From contig JAMOPR010000290.1 in assembly GCA_027064485.1 (NCBI GenBank), positions 1-26,895 on the forward strand: 26,895 bases of DNA, read 5' to 3'. Within the stretch, counting starts at the first letter, position 1; each line of letters starts with the position of its first letter. The position numbers and the translations under genes are program-made. Below, one piece after another: positions 1 through 7,919 of the stretch. The DNA is from Desulfurobacteriaceae bacterium. GTDB taxonomy: Bacteria; Aquificota; Aquificia; Desulfurobacteriales; Desulfurobacteriaceae. The notes under the pieces are model-generated. The model was not told where the DNA came from. It ran no database searches and worked only from the letters and a program-made list of their open reading frames with translations.

Positions 1-1286
1 CCTTCCAAAAAAAAGGGGGTGGCTTTTGTGATTTTCACTTTAACGATTTTTCCTATTAGGTTTTCATCTCCTGTAAAGTTAACGACTTTGTTGTCTTTCG
101 TTCTTCCTGTTAGTTTGTCTCCCCATTGGCTTTTGCCTTCGACTAAAACTTCTTCCACTTTATTGAGTTTTTTAAGGTTTTTCTCTTCTGCCTGCTTTTT
201 GATTAATTCCTGTAATATTTGTAATCTTCTGTTCTTTTCCTCTTTTGGGACGTTATCTTCCATCTGGTAGGCTTTTGTTAGAGGTCTTGGAGAGTATTCA
301 AAGACGAAAGCCTGGTCGTAAGTGCATTTTTCTACGAGCGATAGTGTTTCTTCAAAGTCTTTTGTGGTTTCACCTGGAAATCCGACTATGAAATCTCCGG
401 ATAGTGCAACATTTGGGACGTATTCTCTAAGCATTTCCACTTTTTCTATGTATTCTTCTCTTGTGTAGCCCCTGTTCATGAGTTTTAGGATTCTGTTTGA
501 GCCGCTTTGAGGTGGAAGGTGAACGTATGGGCAGACTTTTCCTATCTCTTTCATCGCTTTGGCTATCTTTTCTGTGAAGCCTGCAGGGTGGCTTGTCGTA
601 AAGCGGATGCGTTCTATACCTTTTATTTCTGAAACCATGTATAGAAGGTCTGCAAGGTCAACGTTTTCGTATCTGTAAAAGTCAACGTTCTGTCCTAAAA
701 GGTGAACTTCTTTTACGCCTCTTTTTGCAAGTCTTTTTACTTCTTCTAATACCAATTCTGGTTTGACGCTTCTTTCCCTTCCTCTGGTAAATGGAACTAT
801 ACAGTAGGTGCAGAAGCGGTTGCAGCCTCTTTGGACAGTGACGTAGGCTACATAAGGATTTTCAAGGTAGCTGTCTATGAGGGGAAGGCGGTCTTCTTCG
901 GGGATTTTTTCTTCAAGTATTTCAATTGTTCTTTCTTTTTTTGCTTTTTCAAGGAGTTGGGGTAGCTTAACGAAGTTGAAAGTTCCGAAGATTAGGTCAA
1001 CGTGTTTAAATCTTAAAAGATGTTCTTTTTCCTTTTGTGGAACACACCCGGCAACGGCAATGATGGTTGATGGTTTTTCTTTTTTGAGTTTCTTCAGGTT
1101 TCCGATAAAGCTGTAAGCTTTGTTGTCCGGTTTTGCCCTAACGGAGCAGGTGTTGACGATTATTACATCTGCTTCTTCTGGTGATTCTGCCTTTTCATAA
1201 CCCAAGTTTTTTAACATTCCCGCCATCTTTTCTGAATCGTTGACGTTCATCTGACAACCGAAAGTTTTTATGAAGAAACGCTTCAT
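1..1286 (-). CDS. miaB: tRNA-2-methylthio-N6-dimethylallyladenosine synthase MiaB (3' end cut by window edge)
   Basis: Radical-SAM methylthiotransferase that adds a 2-methylthio group to i6A37 of tRNAs reading UNN codons. Reading the minus strand from the ATG at 1286 gives about 428 residues with no stop before the window edge. The N-terminal UPF0004 domain has its three cluster-binding cysteines at C11 (KTFGCQMN), C47 (NTCSVR) and C81 (AGC). The radical-SAM CxxxCxxC follows at C155/C159/C162 (GCNRFCTYC). A C-terminal TRAM-like region (LTGRTKDNKVV) is present. The family is usually about 440 residues, so only the last few residues are probably missing. The gene starts 9 bases after the stop of the lipoprotein gene, so the two are probably co-transcribed. 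RimO and MtaB are paralogues, but the NVNDSEKM start and the MNRGYTREEY segment favour MiaB. Confidence 0.93.
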   Translation of the reverse strand, partial: MKRFFIKTFGCQMNVNDSEKMAGMLKNLGYEKAESPEEADVIIVNTCSVRAKPDNKAYSFIGNLKKLKKEKPSTIIAVAGCVPQKEKEHLLRFKHVDLIFGTFNFVKLPQLLEKAKKERTIEILEEKIPEEDRLPLIDSYLENPYVAYVTVQRGCNRFCTYCIVPFTRGRERSVKPELVLEEVKRLAKRGVKEVHLLGQNVDFYRYENVDLADLLYMVSEIKGIERIRFTTSHPAGFTEKIAKAMKEIGKVCPYVHLPPQSGSNRILKLMNRGYTREEYIEKVEMLREYVPNVALSGDFIVGFPGETTKDFEETLSLVEKCTYDQAFVFEYSPRPLTKAYQMEDNVPKEEKNRRLQILQELIKKQAEEKNLKKLNKVEEVLVEGKSQWGDKLTGRTKDNKVVNFTGDENLIGKIVKVKITKATPFFLE

Positions 1287-1295
1287 CTTTCCACC

Positions 1296-2042
1296 CTATC
1301 TACAGTAGCTACAAGGTTCTGGAATTGTTGCTCCTTTGGGGTAAACCATGATTTCCACTCTTCTGTTAAGTGCTCTGCCTTCTGGTGTGTTGTTCGGTGC
1401 TATGGGACATTTGGGTCCGCAGCCGAAAACTAAAATGCGGGTTGGGTTAACGCCGTTGAGAATAAGGAACTTTCTTACAGCTTCCGCTCTTTTTGTTGAA
1501 AGTTCAACGTTGTAGTTAAAGTTGCCGGTGCTGTCTGTGAAACCTGCAATGACTATTACGTTGTCTGGATTTTGCTTGAGAGTTTGGGCTATTTTTCTCA
1601 GAGTTTCTTTAGCTTCTGGTTTCAGCGTGTAGCTGTTGAAATCGAAGAGAACACTGTTTTTGAATATAACTCTTACTTTGTCCGGTTCTTTTACCACGGC
1701 AACGGGTTTTTCTTCACTGATGGGTGGTTTTGTGGGTTTAACTGCTGGATTCGTGTTATCTATGGGCTTAACGCCTACATCGTTTCCTAATTCTTCTGCT
1801 TGATGTTCTAAGATATAACCTATTGCGCCGCCTACTATTGCGCCTATGGCGGCACCTGTTAGAATTCTTTTGCCTTTGTGATGGGATGGTCCTGTTGCTG
1901 CACCCAAAGCACCGCCTACTACGGCACCGATGGCTGCACCTGCAGCAGTTTTATTTACCTTTTGTTGCTGATTTGTTCCTGTTGTTGCGCATCCTGCTGT
2001 AAGTGTTATTACTGTTAAAGTTAGGATTAAATTTTTCCACAT
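1296..2042 (-). CDS. OmpA-family lipoprotein with glycine-zipper domain (YiaD-like)
   Basis: Predicted peptidoglycan-anchoring envelope lipoprotein. The N-terminus is a lipoprotein signal peptide with lipobox LTAGC, lipidated at C18. Two Gly-zipper stretches follow (GAAIGAVVGGALG and GAAIGAIVGGAIG, about residues 35-80) and are likely to associate with a membrane. After a Pro-rich linker, an OmpA C-terminal domain covers about residues 128-235: VLFDFNSYTL, GFTDSTG with the peptidoglycan-binding Asp, LSTKRAEAV, and NRRVEI with the binding Arg. At 248 residues it is close to E. coli YiaD in layout. Oddities are a Cys pair in the loop before the last helix (FGCGPKCP) and a C-terminal CSYC. It lies upstream of miaB and is divergent from proA across an 83-base gap. 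Pal is an alternative, but Pal lacks the glycine zipper. Confidence 0.88.
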   Translation of the reverse strand: MWKNLILTLTVITLTAGCATTGTNQQQKVNKTAAGAAIGAVVGGALGAATGPSHHKGKRILTGAAIGAIVGGAIGYILEHQAEELGNDVGVKPIDNTNPAVKPTKPPISEEKPVAVVKEPDKVRVIFKNSVLFDFNSYTLKPEAKETLRKIAQTLKQNPDNVIVIAGFTDSTGNFNYNVELSTKRAEAVRKFLILNGVNPTRILVFGCGPKCPIAPNNTPEGRALNRRVEIMVYPKGATIPEPCSYCR

Positions 2043-2125
2043 TAGTTTCTCCTGAACATTTGGTTTTAATAAGAATTTAGTTTCATTTTGTTAGAATTTC
2101 CACGAAATCCTAAAGGGGGAGAGGT

Positions 2126-3373
2126 ATGAACGTAAAAGATATGGCTAAAAGAGCAAAAGAGGTAAGCTATCAGCTTGTTGATATTTCTACGGAAGTAAAA
2201 AATAGGGTTTTGTTCAAAGCAGCTGAGTTGATAGAAAGAAACAGAGAGATTATAGAAAAGGAAAACAAGAAAGATTTGGTTGCAGGTGAGGAAAAGGGGC
2301 TTTCAAAAGCGATGCTTGATAGGTTACTGCTCAATGAAAAGAGGATAAAAGGAATGGTTCAGGTTCTTCACGACGTTGCTGCTTTAAACGACCCTGTAGG
2401 TGAAGTTATAAAGATGTGGAAGAGACCTAACGGTTTGAAAATAGGAAAGATGAGAGTTCCTTTAGGCGTTGTAGGAATTATTTACGAATCAAGACCTAAC
2501 GTTACAGTTGAAGCTGCTTCCTTATGTATTAAAAGTTCCAATGCGGTTATTTTGAAGGGTGGCTCTGAAGCCATTAACTCAAACCGCGTTTTAGTAAATA
2601 TTTTGAGGGAAGCAGCATCTTTGGAAGGTTTCCCTGAAGAGGCGATTCAGTTTATAGATACGACAGACAGGTCTGCTGTGAAAGAGATGCTCCAGCTTGA
2701 TGAATACATAGATGTGATAATTCCAAGGGGTGGAGAGGGTTTAATTAGGTTTGTTGCTGAAAACGCCAGGATGCCCGTTATAAAGCACTACAAAGGCGTT
2801 TGTCACGTTTACGTTGATGAGTTTGCGGATTTAGAGAAAGCTTGGAAGATATGCTTTAACGCTAAGGTTCAGAGACCGGGCGTTTGTAACGCTATGGAGA
2901 CGATGCTTGTTCACTCTGCAGTTGCAGAAGCGTTTTTGCCTAAAATGATAGAGATGTTTAGGGAAGCGGGCGTTGAGCTTAGGGGGTGTGAAAGAACGAG
3001 AGCTTTTGCACCAGATTACGTAAAGCCTGCAACGGAAGATGATTGGTATGCTGAATACCTTGACTTGATTTTGGCTGTTAAGGTTGTTGATTCTTTGGAT
3101 GAAGCTATTGAACATATCAATACTTACGGTTCTCACCACAGTGATGCGATAGTTACAGAAAACTACACGAATGGAATGAAGTTTTTGAACAGGGTTGATT
3201 CAGCTGCTGTTTATATTAATGCTTCTACGAGATTTACGGACGGTAACGTTTTTGGGCTCGGTGCAGAAATGGGTATTTCTACCGATAAGGTTCACGTAAG
3301 AGGTCCTATGGGACTTGAAGACCTTACAATACCTAAATACATCATTTTCGGTGATGGGCAGGTAAGGGAGTAA
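2126..3373 (+). CDS. proA: gamma-glutamyl phosphate reductase (proline biosynthesis)
   Basis: Second enzyme of proline synthesis: NADPH-dependent reduction of gamma-glutamyl phosphate to glutamate 5-semialdehyde in the cytoplasm. The 415-residue protein is full length for the family. It shows the N-terminal A-K-x-A-S-like helix, the cofactor-fold segment VPLGVVGIIYESRPNVT, LKGGSEAINSN, DVIIPRGGEGLI, and the aldehyde-dehydrogenase-type catalytic Cys at C254 (RPGVCNAMET). It ends with the typical GPMGLEDLT segment. A strong ribosome site (AGGGGGAGAGG) sits just before the ATG. No proB is next to it, so proline genes are dispersed here. The downstream DNA holds a possible tiny ORF and then the B12 riboswitch. 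Confidence 0.96.
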   Translation: MNVKDMAKRAKEVSYQLVDISTEVKNRVLFKAAELIERNREIIEKENKKDLVAGEEKGLSKAMLDRLLLNEKRIKGMVQVLHDVAALNDPVGEVIKMWKRPNGLKIGKMRVPLGVVGIIYESRPNVTVEAASLCIKSSNAVILKGGSEAINSNRVLVNILREAASLEGFPEEAIQFIDTTDRSAVKEMLQLDEYIDVIIPRGGEGLIRFVAENARMPVIKHYKGVCHVYVDEFADLEKAWKICFNAKVQRPGVCNAMETMLVHSAVAEAFLPKMIEMFREAGVELRGCERTRAFAPDYVKPATEDDWYAEYLDLILAVKVVDSLDEAIEHINTYGSHHSDAIVTENYTNGMKFLNRVDSAAVYINASTRFTDGNVFGLGAEMGISTDKVHVRGPMGLEDLTIPKYIIFGDGQVRE

Positions 3374-3375
3374 AG

Positions 3376-3492
3376 TTGATTTCGAGTTCAACCTTCGGGA
3401 CGTTGCTGTTTTGGTTTTTTATAGTTGTTACTGTTGCTTGGACTGTTGTGGCTGTGGGGGGGAGGATTTTTTCTTTCTTGAGAAGGAAGTAA
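3376..3492 (+). CDS. possible 38-residue single-span membrane protein
   Basis: A short reading frame begins with TTG three bases after the proA stop, preceded by GGGAG at a five-base spacing. The translation is a short polar start (MISSSTFG), one strongly hydrophobic segment of about 18 residues rich in Val, Phe and Trp, and a basic tail ending FLRRK. That is the layout of a one-pass inner-membrane peptide with its C-terminus inside. Its last bases overlap the proposed promoter of the B12 operon. I recognise no family. It could be a real co-translated small protein of the proA transcript or a chance frame. The G-rich codons near its end match an oligomer that recurs in this window. Confidence 0.35.
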   Translation: MISSSTFGTLLFWFFIVVTVAWTVVAVGGRIFSFLRRK

Positions 3493-3506
3493 GGGAATTG
3501 TAAAAT
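3478..3506 (+). promoter_or_regulatory. predicted sigma70-type promoter of the B12 uptake operon
   Basis: TTGAGA at 3478-3483 and TAAAAT at 3501-3506 are separated by exactly 17 bases. Transcription from about seven bases downstream would begin at or next to the first paired base of the riboswitch (about 3513). The match to the consensus is good in both boxes, and the position relative to the RNA element supports it. Confidence 0.6.
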
Positions 3507-3510
3507 TTGG

Positions 3511-3676
3511 TTGGCGCAGGTGAACGGGAAGTCCGGTGAAAGTCCGGCGCTGTCCCCGCAACCGTGAGCAGGAAAACAACAAGGGCTTTAGCCACTGGAA
3601 GGTTGGGTGAAGAGCCTGCCTTCTGGGAAGGTTAAAGCCTTTTAAGTCCTGCGAGCCGGGAGACCGGCCTGCGCTG
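3511..3676 (+). ncRNA. cobalamin (B12) riboswitch
   Basis: The aptamer core is visible: GGTGAACGGGAA, the CCGG-TGAAAGT-CCGG stem-loop, the conserved CTGTCCCCGCAACCGTGA segment, and the B12-box core GCCACTG at 3591-3597. It closes with a helix in which GGCGCAGG (3513-3520) pairs with CCTGCGCT (3668-3675). The RNA lies directly before btuF-C-D-B, the expected target. Binding of adenosyl- or methylcobalamin is known for this family to reduce expression of the downstream genes. No poly-U terminator follows, so control of translation initiation is more likely than attenuation. Confidence 0.95.
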
Positions 3677-3682
3677 AATCTG

Positions 3683-3710
3683 CTGCTTCCTGCGGGGGTT
3701 CAGGAAGCGG
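3683..3710 (+). promoter_or_regulatory. expression-platform hairpin next to the btuF ribosome site
   Basis: A stem of about ten pairs (GCTTCCTG 3685-3692 with CAGGAAGC 3701-3708, extended by C-G and T-G) closes an eight-base loop CGGGGGTT. Its 3' side ends within the Shine-Dalgarno GGGAGGG (3709-3715) of btuF. The pyrimidine arm CTTCCT could also pair with GGGAGG, which would hide the ribosome site. It is in the position of the regulatory P13-type hairpin of B12 riboswitches. The kissing partner in the aptamer was not identified. Confidence 0.55.
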
Positions 3711-3718
3711 GAGGGTGA

Positions 3719-4480
3719 ATGAGGGTTCTTTTTTTGTTTTTCTTTGTTTTCCTGTTTTTGGGGAATGCTTTTGCCTTTGAAAGGATTATCAGTCTTTCTC
3801 CTGCCCTTACGGAAATGGTTGTTTATGCCGGTGCTGAAAGTAAGTTGGTTGGCGTAACCGATTTTTGCACTTTAAACATTAAGGCAGAAAAAGTAGGCGG
3901 AATAGTTAATCCAAATGTTGAGAAGATTATTTCTCTCAAGCCGGATTTGATTCTTACTACGAACATGACTCCTTTAAGGATAAGGAAGATTTTGAGTAAG
4001 GTAGCAAAAGTTGTTGTTTTTCATCTTGTGAATTTGAAAGAGGTTGAAGATGCTGTTGAATATGTTGGAGATTTAGTTGGTTCTGACGGTAAGACACTGA
4101 GAAAGCGATTTGAGAGGGAGTTGGAAAGTTCTTTAAAGAGTGTTTCTTGCTTGAAAGGTAAGAAAGTTCTCGTTTTGGTTTCGTGTAGTCCTATTTACGT
4201 TGCTGGGGAGAGGAGTTATATAGGGGAAGCACTTTCTTTAGGTGGTTTGAAGGTAGTTCCAGAAAGTCTTTCGTTCGGTGCTGTTTCTGCCGAGTTTATA
4301 GTTCAAAATGGAGAAGTAGCTGTTCTTTCGTGTCATAGTGGAGAGAAGAGTTTGGAATTACTGCTAAAAAAGTTTGGTTTGAAGGTGTATAAAGTGCCGG
4401 GGGATTTTTTGCTTCATCCGTCGCCGAAGTTCCTTGAGGGTATTAGATACTTGGGGGAGAAGGTTTGCGGTTTAAAATAG
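3719..4480 (+). CDS. btuF: periplasmic cobalamin-binding protein of ABC importer
   Basis: Captures vitamin B12 or related corrinoids in the periplasm and hands them to BtuCD. The protein starts with a clear Sec signal peptide (a run of Phe/Leu, cleavage after NAFA). The class III binding-protein fold follows: ERIISLSPALTEMV, LVGVTDFC, GGIVNPNVEKIISLKPDLIL, and a C-terminal lobe ending SPKFLEGIRYLGEKVCG. At 253 residues it is near the family norm. It is the first gene after the riboswitch and overlaps btuC by 16 bases. Siderophore-binding relatives share this fold, but the B12 riboswitch makes cobalamin the likely ligand. The ribosome site GGGAGGG is only three bases from the ATG. Confidence 0.9.
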   Translation: MRVLFLFFFVFLFLGNAFAFERIISLSPALTEMVVYAGAESKLVGVTDFCTLNIKAEKVGGIVNPNVEKIISLKPDLILTTNMTPLRIRKILSKVAKVVVFHLVNLKEVEDAVEYVGDLVGSDGKTLRKRFERELESSLKSVSCLKGKKVLVLVSCSPIYVAGERSYIGEALSLGGLKVVPESLSFGAVSAEFIVQNGEVAVLSCHSGEKSLELLLKKFGLKVYKVPGDFLLHPSPKFLEGIRYLGEKVCGLK

Positions 4481-5370
4481 TGCTTGTTTTTCTTCTGCTT
4501 TTAACGGCGGCTGTGTTCTATCTGTTTTTGTGTTGGAAGTTAAGTGATGGGAAGATTTTGGTATGGTTGAGACTTCCGGAAGCGCTTGTTGCTTTTTCTT
4601 TTGGCGGAATTTTGGGGGTTACTGGTGTAGTTTACCAGGGAGTTTTGAAAAATCCCCTCGCCTCCCCCTACATCTTAGGCGTTTCTGCAGGGGCAGCGTT
4701 CGGCGCAACTGTGGCAGCTTTCTTTTCCTTTCCAGTTGTTTTCGGTTCTGTTTTGGGCAGTTTGGCTTCGGTATTTCTTCTGGTTTTGTTCTCGGCTGTT
4801 TATAGGACGTCTACCGAAATACTCCTTTTCGGCGTTGGTATGAACGCTTTTTTGTCTTCTCTTATACTCTTTCTCTATGCCGTTATGCCTTCTTCCACGG
4901 TTCAGGATGCTCTCTTCTTTACGTTAGGATTTATTTCTCCTCAGCCTTTAAAGTTTTCTGCTTTACTGTTTCTACTTTCTTTACTTGCCCTTTTTATTCT
5001 TTTTCCTTTTGGAAAATGGGTAGATGCGCTTTCTTTGGGGGAATTGGGGCTTCTTTCTGGCGTGAGGTTTGAAAGGGAAGGAATCATTCTTTTGGTTTTG
5101 TCGGCGCTTTTTGTTTCTCTTTTTGTGGGAGTCGTTGGCATTGTTGGATTTGTTGGTATTGTTGTTCCTCACATAGGAAGGCTTTTGGGTTTCAGGGTTT
5201 CTAACTACCTGATGCCCGTTTCGTTTTTGATTGGCGGAGTGCTCCTTTTATTTTCTCAGTTTCTGGCAAGGACGTTGGTGTATCCAACAGTGCTTCCCGT
5301 TGGGGCGGTTACTGCTATTGTAGGCGTTCCGCTGTTTCTTTACGTTTTGTGGAGGGAGGGGCGTGCTTGA
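4465..5370 (+). CDS. btuC: cobalamin ABC importer permease
   Basis: FecCD/BtuC-type permease that forms the inner-membrane channel for corrinoid uptake. The 301 residues are almost entirely hydrophobic with about ten predicted membrane segments. The family signature NPLASPYILGVSAGAAFG is present near residue 65, as are the coupling region GLLSGVR and the C-terminal GFVGIVVPHIGRLL, which contacts the ATPase. Translation begins at a TTG with a strong GGGGGAGAAGG just upstream, inside the end of btuF, which implies translational coupling. It is slightly shorter than E. coli BtuC (326). It overlaps btuD by eight bases. Confidence 0.93.
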   Translation: MRFKIVLVFLLLLTAAVFYLFLCWKLSDGKILVWLRLPEALVAFSFGGILGVTGVVYQGVLKNPLASPYILGVSAGAAFGATVAAFFSFPVVFGSVLGSLASVFLLVLFSAVYRTSTEILLFGVGMNAFLSSLILFLYAVMPSSTVQDALFFTLGFISPQPLKFSALLFLLSLLALFILFPFGKWVDALSLGELGLLSGVRFEREGIILLVLSALFVSLFVGVVGIVGFVGIVVPHIGRLLGFRVSNYLMPVSFLIGGVLLLFSQFLARTLVYPTVLPVGAVTAIVGVPLFLYVLWREGRA

Positions 5371-6079
5371 AGTAGGCGTTGTGAAAGCGGGAATTGTCAG
5401 AGACGTTGAATTTACGCTTTCTCCGGGAACGGTTTTAGGAGTAGCCGGAAAGAACGGAAGCGGTAAGACTACTCTTTTGAAGTTTATTGCAGGTGTTTTT
5501 GAAGGGGAAGGGCAGATAAAGTGGAAGGGGAAAGACCTAAGGAAATTATCGTTTAAAGAGCGGATGAAGGTGGTTAATGCAGTTCCTCAAAACTTTGAAC
5601 CAAACCTTTTTTATAGCGTTTACGAGGTTGTTGAATCTTCTTCGCCGATTCCTTTGAGAAGAAAGGAGATAGATGAAGCCCTTGAAGAAATTGGGCTTTG
5701 TGGATTTGGGAGGAGGATTTTTGCAAAGTTAAGTGGAGGAGAAAAGGTAAGAGTTCTCATTGCGCGGCTTTTGGCTATAAACCCGGAGATTGTTCTTTTT
5801 GATGAACCTTCTGCCTTTCTTGACCCGGACGTTGCCGTAGTTGTTGCGGGGATTTTGAGGGAACTGAAAAACAACGGGAAGGTTGTGATTGTTGCTTCTC
5901 ACGATATGTCATTTCTGCTTGACAATTGCGACCTTTTTTTGGGGTTGAAAGGTGGGAGGGAGGTTTTTTGGGGGGGGAGGGGGGATTTTTTGCAGGCGCT
6001 TCAGTTAATTTACGACGTTCCCTTAAAAGTTGCCAAAGTGGATGAAGAAGTTTTTATAAAACCAAACTACAGGAGGTAG
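5363..6079 (+). CDS. btuD: cobalamin ABC importer ATPase
   Basis: Cytoplasmic ATPase driving BtuC. Visible motifs are Walker A GKNGSGKTT (residues 29-37), Q-loop VPQNF near 74, ABC signature LSGGEKVRV from 123, Walker B IVLFDEPS (143-150) and the H-loop His at 180 (VASHD). Start is a GTG preceded by GGAGGGAGGGG, overlapping the btuC stop by eight bases. The 238-residue length is normal. The 3' third contains a very G-rich stretch (G8-A-G6 between two T runs, 5964-5991) that encodes FWGGRGDF. The frame is intact here, but the run is slippage-prone. Confidence 0.93.
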   Translation: MLEVGVVKAGIVRDVEFTLSPGTVLGVAGKNGSGKTTLLKFIAGVFEGEGQIKWKGKDLRKLSFKERMKVVNAVPQNFEPNLFYSVYEVVESSSPIPLRRKEIDEALEEIGLCGFGRRIFAKLSGGEKVRVLIARLLAINPEIVLFDEPSAFLDPDVAVVVAGILRELKNNGKVVIVASHDMSFLLDNCDLFLGLKGGREVFWGGRGDFLQALQLIYDVPLKVAKVDEEVFIKPNYRR

Positions 6080-6086
6080 AGAGAGG

Positions 6087-7874
6087 ATGAAAAAACTGCT
6101 TTTAGCTGCAACAATTTTTGCAGCAGCAAACGCTTACGCGCAAGCGCCAGAGATTCAAATTACAGCGACAAGAGTGGCTGTGCCCGTTGACCACGTAGGC
6201 GATGACGTTGATATCATCACTAAAGAGCAGATTAAAAAGTATGGGTTTACCAGTGTTGCAGATGTTTTGAAATACGTTGCTGGAGTTACAGAGAGTTCCA
6301 ACGGCGGATTCGGACAGACGACAAGCGTTTACATGTTGGGGCTTCCCAGCAAGCATATCTTAGTTTTGATTGATGAAGTTCCCGTTTACGACCCATCAAA
6401 TCCTGAAGGCTATACAAATTTTGAGTGGCTTGACCTTTCAAACGTTGAAAGGATAGAAGTTTTAAAAGGACCTCAGGGGGCTCTTTACGGTTCTGAAGCC
6501 ATTGCAGGCGTTATCAATATCATTACTAAAAAGCCGGAAAAAAACGAATTTAAAGTGGGATTTGAAGGCGGTAAATATAAAACGTTTAAAGAGAATATTT
6601 ATTCTGGCTTAAAGTTAAAAGACGGATTCCTTTCTCTCTCGTTCGAAAATTTCAAGACGAACGGTTTTAGCGCTACCAATAAAAAATCCCCCTACTACGA
6701 ATCAGACAACGACGGCTTTAGGTATAAAACAGGATGGCTATCTTGGGGGTATAAGCCCGTAAATTGGCTTAACTTAAGTGGAAATTTGAAGGTAAAAGGG
6801 GGAAGCGTAGATTTTGATTCTACTCCTACTCTTAATGCGAAAACCAATTACGATAACTTATTCGCAAATTTCAAAGCCGATGCTACTTTAACCGACAAGT
6901 TAGCTTTTACAATGGTTTTTGGTCATAACAAAGATAATAGAGATACTCCTTGGGGCATTTATAGAGGGATAGTGCGTTATTTCTCCCTCCAGCCAATCTA
7001 TTACGTAACTGATTCGCTCTTTGTAACGGGAGGAGTGAACTACAGACAGGAAAAAGCTCTCTTTTCCGGCGCCGCTCGTGCTCATTTAAGGTCTGTTTTT
7101 GCTGAGTTTCACGGCAGTTTCGGCGGGGTTTCTGTAACCGGAGCTGTGAGGAGGGATTTCCACAGTGAATATGGAGATAAAACTACTTACAAGTTTTCGG
7201 CAGGTTATCTCTTTAGGGATATCGGCACAAAAATCAGAGGGCAGTATGGAACCGGTTTTAGAGCACCTTCACTTTATCAACTTTATGGTCCGTTCGTCGG
7301 TAATTCCGATTTAAAAGCCGAAACCAGTGAAGGATGGAACGTGGGAATTGACCAGAAGCTTCCTTACCTTAACGGAACGTTTTCTTTGACCTATTTTAAG
7401 AATCACGTTTGGAATATGATAGATATGCCTTGGTGGCAGGGTGTTTACCAATATAAAAACTACAATAAAGCGATTACCGAAGGAGTAGAACTTGGAATGA
7501 AAGTTGAAGTATTGAAAGGATTGTCTTTATACGGCAGTTACACCCATTTAAGAGCGAAAGATTTCAATCCAACTACGGGAAGCTGGGAGGAATTAGCCAG
7601 AAGACCAAAATTTAACTACACTTTGGGAGTTGACGGTAAAGTCGGGAAAGTAGAAGCTTCTTTGTGGACGCTTCACTACTCCGATAGAGAAGATTCAAAC
7701 GGTAAAACTTTGGGCGGATTTACAACGTTGAATGCGCTTATTTCCTATAAACTCAACGAGAAAGTTAAACTGCATATTAAAGGACTTAACCTAACCGACA
7801 AGGATTACGAGTTGGCTTACGGTTACAATACTTTGGGCAGGTCGTTGTTTGCCGGAGTGGATGTTTCGTTCTAA
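6087..7874 (+). CDS. btuB: TonB-dependent outer-membrane cobalamin receptor
   Basis: Outer-membrane beta-barrel that imports corrinoids using energy from TonB. The 595-residue protein has a signal peptide (cleavage near AYAQA) and a TonB-box-like stretch PEIQITATRV. A plug domain follows (VADVLKYVAGV, RIEVLKGPQGALYGSEAIAGVINIIT), then a long run of amphipathic strands. It ends in VDVSF, with the terminal aromatic residue required for barrel assembly. It is the last gene of the riboswitch operon, seven bases after btuD, with AGGAGG upstream. Siderophore receptors look alike, but the shared B12 riboswitch and the BtuB-like length argue for cobalamin. Confidence 0.9.
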   Translation: MKKLLLAATIFAAANAYAQAPEIQITATRVAVPVDHVGDDVDIITKEQIKKYGFTSVADVLKYVAGVTESSNGGFGQTTSVYMLGLPSKHILVLIDEVPVYDPSNPEGYTNFEWLDLSNVERIEVLKGPQGALYGSEAIAGVINIITKKPEKNEFKVGFEGGKYKTFKENIYSGLKLKDGFLSLSFENFKTNGFSATNKKSPYYESDNDGFRYKTGWLSWGYKPVNWLNLSGNLKVKGGSVDFDSTPTLNAKTNYDNLFANFKADATLTDKLAFTMVFGHNKDNRDTPWGIYRGIVRYFSLQPIYYVTDSLFVTGGVNYRQEKALFSGAARAHLRSVFAEFHGSFGGVSVTGAVRRDFHSEYGDKTTYKFSAGYLFRDIGTKIRGQYGTGFRAPSLYQLYGPFVGNSDLKAETSEGWNVGIDQKLPYLNGTFSLTYFKNHVWNMIDMPWWQGVYQYKNYNKAITEGVELGMKVEVLKGLSLYGSYTHLRAKDFNPTTGSWEELARRPKFNYTLGVDGKVGKVEASLWTLHYSDREDSNGKTLGGFTTLNALISYKLNEKVKLHIKGLNLTDKDYELAYGYNTLGRSLFAGVDVSF

Positions 7875-7919
7875 CTCTGCTAAAATGAACTGCTGTAATT
7901 AATTTGAGGAGGTGGTTGG

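Noticed and set aside
4649..4680. AAAAATCCCC-type sequence in btuC as another repeat copy
   Set aside because: It encodes the strictly conserved NPLASPYILG motif of BtuC-type permeases, so the protein explains it. The end of the element is not matched.
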